From: REEB85 sp018971455
Lineage (GTDB): Bacteria; Pseudomonadota; Alphaproteobacteria; Acetobacterales; Acetobacteraceae
Assembly: GCA_028871195.1 (NCBI GenBank)
Contig: JAGWNT010000031.1
Coordinates: forward strand, 1-39,564
DNA: 39,564 nt
Direction: 5' to 3'
The position numbers and the translations under genes are program-made. Under the pieces are notes generated by a model. The model was not told the origin of the DNA. It made no database searches and was given only the letters and a program-made list of their open reading frames with translations. Shown in pieces: positions 36,240 through 39,564 of the stretch (positions are counted from its first letter, which is position 1; each line of letters opens with the position of its first letter).

Positions 36240-36716
36240 TCAGCCGGGCTGGGCGTTCAAGGCCGTGACGATCAGCGCGATGGCCTGGGCGTGCCAGCGC
36301 TGGATCGCCTTATGGTCGGCGCCGAGCAGGCTGGCGAGGCGGCGCCAGGCAAAGAGGTGGCGCTCGGTGACCGGGCTGACCAGGCTGCGGGCGCCGACGA
36401 TGCGCCGCAGTACATAACGGTCCGCCGGGATCAGAGCGAGCCAGGCCATCGCCTCGTCCATGCGCGTGATGCGCGCGGCGTCCGGGTAGGCGGGGCGGAG
36501 GCGGGACGGCGCGTTGTTCCAGCCATAGGCTTCCAGCGCGTTGCGCACGATGTCGAACTGGGTGGTGCGCAGGCGCGTCGAGTAGCCGGTCTCGGGCAGG
36601 GCGAGGAGTGTGCTGCCCGCTTCCTCCAGACGGTAGATGACGGAGTCGGCGTCGATGCGGGCGGGCTTGGCGGCGGGACGGGCCGTCGTGGCGGCCGGGC
36701 GTGGGGCGATGTGCAT
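36240..36716 (-). CDS. DUF6362-like protein
   Basis: A 158-residue protein that resembles the DUF6362 family by memory of its pattern: 'YRLEEAGSTLLALPETGY' near the N-terminus, then 'ITRMDEAMAWLALIPADRY', 'RRIVGARSLV' and a C-terminal helix pair 'WRRLASLLGADHKAIQRWHA' that looks like an HTH. The first 22 residues are Ala/Pro/Arg-rich and disordered. Members occur in alphaproteobacterial chromosomes and prophages; function is unknown. It follows the small HTH gene by 42 bases on the same strand. Confidence 0.6.
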   Translation of the reverse strand: MHIAPRPAATTARPAAKPARIDADSVIYRLEEAGSTLLALPETGYSTRLRTTQFDIVRNALEAYGWNNAPSRLRPAYPDAARITRMDEAMAWLALIPADRYVLRRIVGARSLVSPVTERHLFAWRRLASLLGADHKAIQRWHAQAIALIVTALNAQPG

Positions 36717-36758
36717 GGGAAGGTCCTGGGGCGATGTCGGGCGGCGGGGGATTGGCGT

Positions 36759-37067
36759 TCAGCTGCTGGTGTCGGCGGCCCAGACGTAACGGCTGCCCTC
36801 GAGGCTGGTTCCGTCGGTGAGCAGGGCCCAGGCCACGGGATGGCCGGCGCGCAGCGGTTCGCGCCGCCGGTCCTGCAGGAAGGCGGTTTCATCCGCCGCG
36901 AGGGGGATCTGGGGCGGGCGGGTGGCGCCGATGCGCCGGCCGCGTTCGATAACGGTGTAGCGGCTGAGGCCCAGGGCGGCGGCGATGCGGTCCCAGGTGG
37001 CTCCTTCGGCGCGCATGCGGCGCAGGCGGGCATCGGCGGGGGCGGTCCAGACGAGTTTTGTGGGCAT
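36759..37067 (-). CDS. Small helix-turn-helix protein (GcrA-like HTH)
   Basis: A 102-residue protein with an N-terminal HTH: 'WTAPADARLRRMRAEGATWD' then 'RIAAALGLSRYTVIERGRRIG' (to about residue 47), which resembles the HTH of GcrA and similar alphaproteobacterial DNA-binding proteins. The C-terminal half has no recognisable domain. It heads a two-gene unit with the DUF6362-like gene and is divergent from the XRE regulator across a 130-base AT-rich gap. Whether it regulates or serves a phage-related function is unknown. Confidence 0.6.
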   Translation of the reverse strand: MPTKLVWTAPADARLRRMRAEGATWDRIAAALGLSRYTVIERGRRIGATRPPQIPLAADETAFLQDRRREPLRAGHPVAWALLTDGTSLEGSRYVWAADTSS

Positions 37068-37098
37068 GTCGCGCGGGTTCCGGTTGGGATGCGCGAGT

Positions 37099-37148
37099 GT
37101 TAGATATAATAACTGTTGACCGTCAAGACAATTAACAATTAAATGTTA
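37099..37148. promoter_or_regulatory. Divergent promoters with overlapping TGTTA/TAACA operators
   Basis: An AT-rich island between the small HTH gene and the XRE gene. Plus strand: TTGACC (37116-37121), 17 bases, TTAAAT (37139-37144). Minus strand: TTGTCT (37131-37126), 16 bases, TTATAT (37109-37104). Two dyads overlap these: GTTA-N7-TAAC at 37099-37113 covers the minus-strand -10, and TAACA-N6-TGTTA at 37133-37148 covers the plus-strand -10. This is the layout of a repressor that controls itself and a divergent unit, as in phage immunity regions. Confidence 0.5.
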
Positions 37149-37197
37149 GAGAAAATGACATACCCTGGGCGCGAACGCGGCATGGTGGATGGGCGGC

Positions 37198-37566
37198 ATG
37201 GACGAGCAGGCGGGAATGCGGATTCGCGAGGCGCGGCGGGCGGCGGGCCTGACCCAGGAGGATCTGGCGCGGTCGGTCGGCGTCTCGCGCAGCGCGGTGG
37301 CGCAGTGGGAGACCGGGCGGTCCGGCCAGGTGGGGGGGAATCTGGCGCGGATTGCCGCGGTGCTCCGGGTGTCGGTGGAGCATCTGCTCACCGGGGGAGC
37401 GCCGGATGGCGGGGCGGCGGCCGAGAACGGGCAGGAGCATGCCTTGTTGCGGCTCTATCGCAGTTGCGGGGAGGATGACCGGGCTTTTCTGTTGCGTATG
37501 GCGGTACGCCTGGCGCGCCGAAAGGGGGCGCCCGGTGAAACGGAAGGGGAAAAAGAACAGAGTTAA
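37198..37566 (+). CDS. XRE family helix-turn-helix regulator
   Basis: A 122-residue Cro/CI-type regulator. The HTH spans about residues 7-63: 'RIREARRAAGLTQEDLARSV' then 'SRSAVAQWETGRSGQVGGNL', with 'ILRVSVEHLL'-like closing helix. The C-terminal tail is short and charged, without a peptidase (LexA/CI) or cupin domain. ATG at 37198 was preferred over ATG at 37189 because GGTGGA lies 8 bases before it. The gene sits next to a divergent operator-rich region and likely represses itself and the HTH-DUF6362 pair. Confidence 0.85.
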   Translation: MDEQAGMRIREARRAAGLTQEDLARSVGVSRSAVAQWETGRSGQVGGNLARIAAVLRVSVEHLLTGGAPDGGAAAENGQEHALLRLYRSCGEDDRAFLLRMAVRLARRKGAPGETEGEKEQS

Positions 37567-37911
37567 GTCGGAAAGTAATAAATCGCGCCGTTTCGATTGC
37601 GTCAAAGTCAGTTCTTAACGCCGTGGCGGGGTATGATGGCCCGGCTGAGGTTTGCGTTCTTATGAAATGATCTGGATGGCGGCCTGAACGGCGGGATGAC
37701 AGGATTGTCAAGAAAATTCAATCAACAAGGCGGCGTTGCGGCGGAGATTGTGCCGGGTGGGAGTGGGCGGCGGGCGGGCTTCCCGATCGCGCTTGCCATG
37801 TCCGGGCATGGCCGGCTTTTGTCGGGCTTCTTTACCATTTCATACTTGCCTACGCGCGTTGCAGCACATTAAAAAGAGATTGATCGGTTCTCCCCCGGAG
37901 GCGTGGCTGCG
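37567..37911. other. Intergenic region XRE / repeat protein (345 bases)
   Basis: No gene is supported. The left 60 bases are AT-rich; the rest is mixed with short open frames that look random. A promoter candidate for the downstream gene is TTGTCG (37819-37824), 16 bases, CATACT (37841-37846). GGAGG at 37897-37901 is the ribosome-binding site of the downstream gene. No terminator was found after the XRE gene. Confidence 0.55.
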
Positions 37912-39312
37912 ATGGCAACAAATGTGACTGTTCTGGGCGGTGGTGGAACGACCGTTACCATCCCGTTCACCTCCGCAGGGAATGCGGCGGCCGCACAGAG
38001 TGCCCTTTCAGTCCTGAATCCTGCCATCGCGGGTGGTATCGAGACGGTCTACCAGGTTGTCGCGGGCAGCCAGACGGTCCCGGTTCCCGGACTTCTCGGA
38101 ATGGTGGTGGACACGCTGAACGGGGCGGGCAGTGCGGCAAGCCTCGGCGTTGTCTCGTCGCCGAACAATGCGTTGGTCGACGCGGGCAGCGCGCCCCTGG
38201 TGGCGGCGATTGCCGGTGGCGGCAATTGGACGGTTGCTTCGGGAAACAACAGTTCGCTGGCTATCATGAACGCCGCGCTCGGAAGCCAGCCGACCAAGGT
38301 ATTTTTTGGTGGCGGCTTCAATGCGTTTTCGGAAGCGCCGTATGTCGATTTTGCGTCGGCAAGCGCGGTCGTCAACGTCGATGGCAGCAGCACGGTCGCG
38401 GCAAATACGATGAACGGTGGCGCGGTGATCGTCGCGCCATACGGGGCGACGACGGTGAACGTGTTTTCAAACGCCATCGTGGATATCGTTTCGGTCGGCT
38501 CGTCGGCGTCGGTTGTTGTCAATGCCGAATCGGTTGCCGGCACGCCGGTGTTCGAGGCGGTGCAGGTCGATGGCGGCTCGTCTTCGGCGGGCGTGGTGAC
38601 GGTGAATGGTGCCGCGGGCGTCAACCTGACCTACATCGCGACGAGCGGCCCGGGATTCATCAATCCGAACGGCTCGGATGTGACGATCAATGGCGGTGTT
38701 GGCGCCGGCAGTGTGACGGTGGCGGCCGGCGTGACGTCGCTCTATGCGGTCAATGCGACGGGTCTGTTGCGGGGCGGTTCCGCAGGCGGGAACAATATTC
38801 AGAGCAGCACCGTCGCCGGGGTGGCCACCCTGTTTGGCGGCGGCGGCAATGACAAGCTGGAACTCGATGGCGCGAGGCAGATAGCGTTCGCCGGAAACGG
38901 GGCGAATGTCATTGTGTCCGGCCAGAGCGCATCGGGCGCTGACACGATTACGGCAGGCCTTGGGTCTGGCACGCTGCAAGGTGGGCTTGCTGGCGGAAAC
39001 ACGATCAATTTCGGCGCCGGAACCTACACCCTGTTCGGTATGCACGGGGCTGGCATCACGGCTTCGAATGCCGATATCTACAATAACCTCGTTGGTGGCG
39101 GCCAATACACGATCGAGGATTTCTATTCCCAGCAGTTCGGCGGCGCCGGCTTCGACAAGGTTCTTCTTGGGACGGCGGCGGTGTCCTCCGTCACCACGGT
39201 GGCGGGCACGGGCGGGTATTCGTCGGCTGTCGCGACCCTTTCCGACGGCACCAAGATCACCTTCCAGAACCTTGGCGGTGTGGTCCAGAATCACGGCAGC
39301 TATCTTTCGTAG
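37912..39312 (+). CDS. Large beta-repeat protein, adhesin / RTX-like
   Basis: A 466-residue Gly, Ala, Val, Asn, Ser and Thr-rich protein with no Cys. It reads as a succession of short beta-strands. RTX-like turns occur in the second half ('FGGGGNDKLELDG' near 304, 'AFAGNGANVIVSGQSASG', 'GADTITAGLGSG', 'GNTINFGAGTYTLFG'), but the strict GGxGxDxUx nonapeptide repeats are few. No Sec signal peptide is seen, so export would be by a type I system, for which no genes are nearby. ATG at 37912 has GGAGG 10 bases upstream; a GTG three codons earlier is too close. Codon use (more A/T at third positions) differs from the neighbours. Confidence 0.65.
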   Translation: MATNVTVLGGGGTTVTIPFTSAGNAAAAQSALSVLNPAIAGGIETVYQVVAGSQTVPVPGLLGMVVDTLNGAGSAASLGVVSSPNNALVDAGSAPLVAAIAGGGNWTVASGNNSSLAIMNAALGSQPTKVFFGGGFNAFSEAPYVDFASASAVVNVDGSSTVAANTMNGGAVIVAPYGATTVNVFSNAIVDIVSVGSSASVVVNAESVAGTPVFEAVQVDGGSSSAGVVTVNGAAGVNLTYIATSGPGFINPNGSDVTINGGVGAGSVTVAAGVTSLYAVNATGLLRGGSAGGNNIQSSTVAGVATLFGGGGNDKLELDGARQIAFAGNGANVIVSGQSASGADTITAGLGSGTLQGGLAGGNTINFGAGTYTLFGMHGAGITASNADIYNNLVGGGQYTIEDFYSQQFGGAGFDKVLLGTAAVSSVTTVAGTGGYSSAVATLSDGTKITFQNLGGVVQNHGSYLS

Positions 39313-39337
39313 CCGCTATCGCATTCCCGGCCAGCGG

Positions 39338-39373
39338 CGGCGCCGCCCCGAAAGGGCAGCGCCGTTTTCGTTT
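39338..39373 (+). terminator. Intrinsic terminator after the repeat protein
   Basis: CGGCGC (39338-39343) and GCGCCG (39359-39364) form an outer stem; after one mismatch GCCC/GGGC extends it to a CGAAA loop. The tail TTTTCGTTT (39365-39373) follows. It lies 26 bases past the stop of the repeat protein. Confidence 0.82.
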
Positions 39374-39414
39374 GCGCGGGGGTGTCGTCCCTGGCCGAGC
39401 TTAGGCTCGGGGGC

Positions 39415-39564
39415 TTAGAGGGGGAGGCTGCGGATGAACTCCTCCGGGTCCTCGATGTTGCGGATATGGGTGGTCAGCAGCAAGCCGTCGGAATGGTCTC
39501 CGTCCTTGTGGTTGCTGGCGGCCCTGCTCACGCGCAGCACGCCGTTCGCGGCGAGTTGGAATTC
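39415..39564 (-). CDS. Unidentified protein, C-terminal 49 residues only
   Basis: The minus strand is open from the window edge to a TAA at 39415-39417, ending in 'HIRNIEDPEEFIRSLPL'. The codons are GC3-rich like the surrounding genes, and the frame is uninterrupted. I do not recognise the family; the fragment has a polar 'NHKDGDHSDG' segment and a helical C-terminus. The start lies outside the window. Confidence 0.55.
   Translation of the reverse strand, partial: EFQLAANGVLRVSRAASNHKDGDHSDGLLLTTHIRNIEDPEEFIRSLPL

Noticed and set aside
35277..37103. A 608-codon plus-strand frame over the candidate RNA, the metallopeptidase and the HTH genes
   Set aside because: It crosses a strong intrinsic terminator and is antisense to three better-supported genes.
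39559..39564. Window ends in GAATTC, an EcoRI site
   Set aside because: A six-base site at an edge can be chance. It may mark a cloned insert end, but nothing else in the sequence supports this.

Overview
This is a GC-rich, gene-dense bacterial chromosome segment. Several features point to an alphaproteobacterium, most likely of the Acetobacteraceae (Rhodospirillales): the run purB, then purC-purS-purQ-purL-bolA-grx4; a D-Ala-D-Ala carboxypeptidase with a C-terminal SPOR domain; clpS and clpA lying together near a phasin gene; and many ATGA-type stop/start overlaps. The family assignment is inferred from gene content and style, because no search could be run. No rRNA or tRNA gene, CRISPR array, transposase or recognisable insertion sequence is visible. 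Both window edges cut genes: a glycosyltransferase lacks its N-terminus on the left, and only the last 49 codons of an unidentified gene are present on the right.

Layout. 1-3.4 kb: GT4 glycosyltransferase end, AI-2E-type permease, and an unusually long VanZ-like protein that looks internally duplicated. 3.4-9.4 kb: de novo purine genes followed by the Fe-S partner pair BolA and Grx4, all on the minus strand. 9.4-10 kb: TerC-family membrane protein. 10.1-17.3 kb: a LysR gene facing a minus-strand catabolic unit (CitE-like lyase, class III CoA-transferase, AtoE-type carboxylate transporter, lactonase-like amidohydrolase, then a sulfatase-family hydrolase). 17.4-20.8 kb: radC, hotdog thioesterase, map, dacA-SPOR. 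21-25 kb: phasin with a recognisable promoter and operator-like repeats, clpS, clpA.

25-33 kb: an accessory catabolic stretch. It holds an arylformamidase-like hydrolase and, divergent from it, a gentisate-dioxygenase-type bicupin gene broken by one in-frame TGA, followed by an alpha/beta hydrolase. These converge on a five-gene minus-strand run: Lrp regulator, GT39 glycosyltransferase (probably a CTG start overlapping the Lrp stop), serine/threonine dehydratase-like enzyme, amidase and class II aldolase. 33-35.2 kb: thioredoxin reductase and a second LysR gene. 35.2-35.5 kb: a structured non-coding stretch ending in a strong intrinsic terminator, a candidate small RNA that may be 6S RNA. 35.5-39.6 kb: a YgjP-type metallopeptidase, then an accessory module (DUF6362-like gene, small HTH gene, AT-rich divergent promoter/operator region, XRE regulator) and a large Gly/Ala/Val/Asn-rich beta-repeat protein with looser codon use.

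The most notable items are the LysR-controlled CoA-transferase/lyase/transporter/lactonase cluster (possible uptake and cleavage of a beta-hydroxy acid or its lactone), the bicupin gene interrupted exactly where a Trp codon is expected, the duplicated VanZ protein, the CTG-start glycosyltransferase, the phasin operators, the candidate 6S RNA and the XRE divergent control region.
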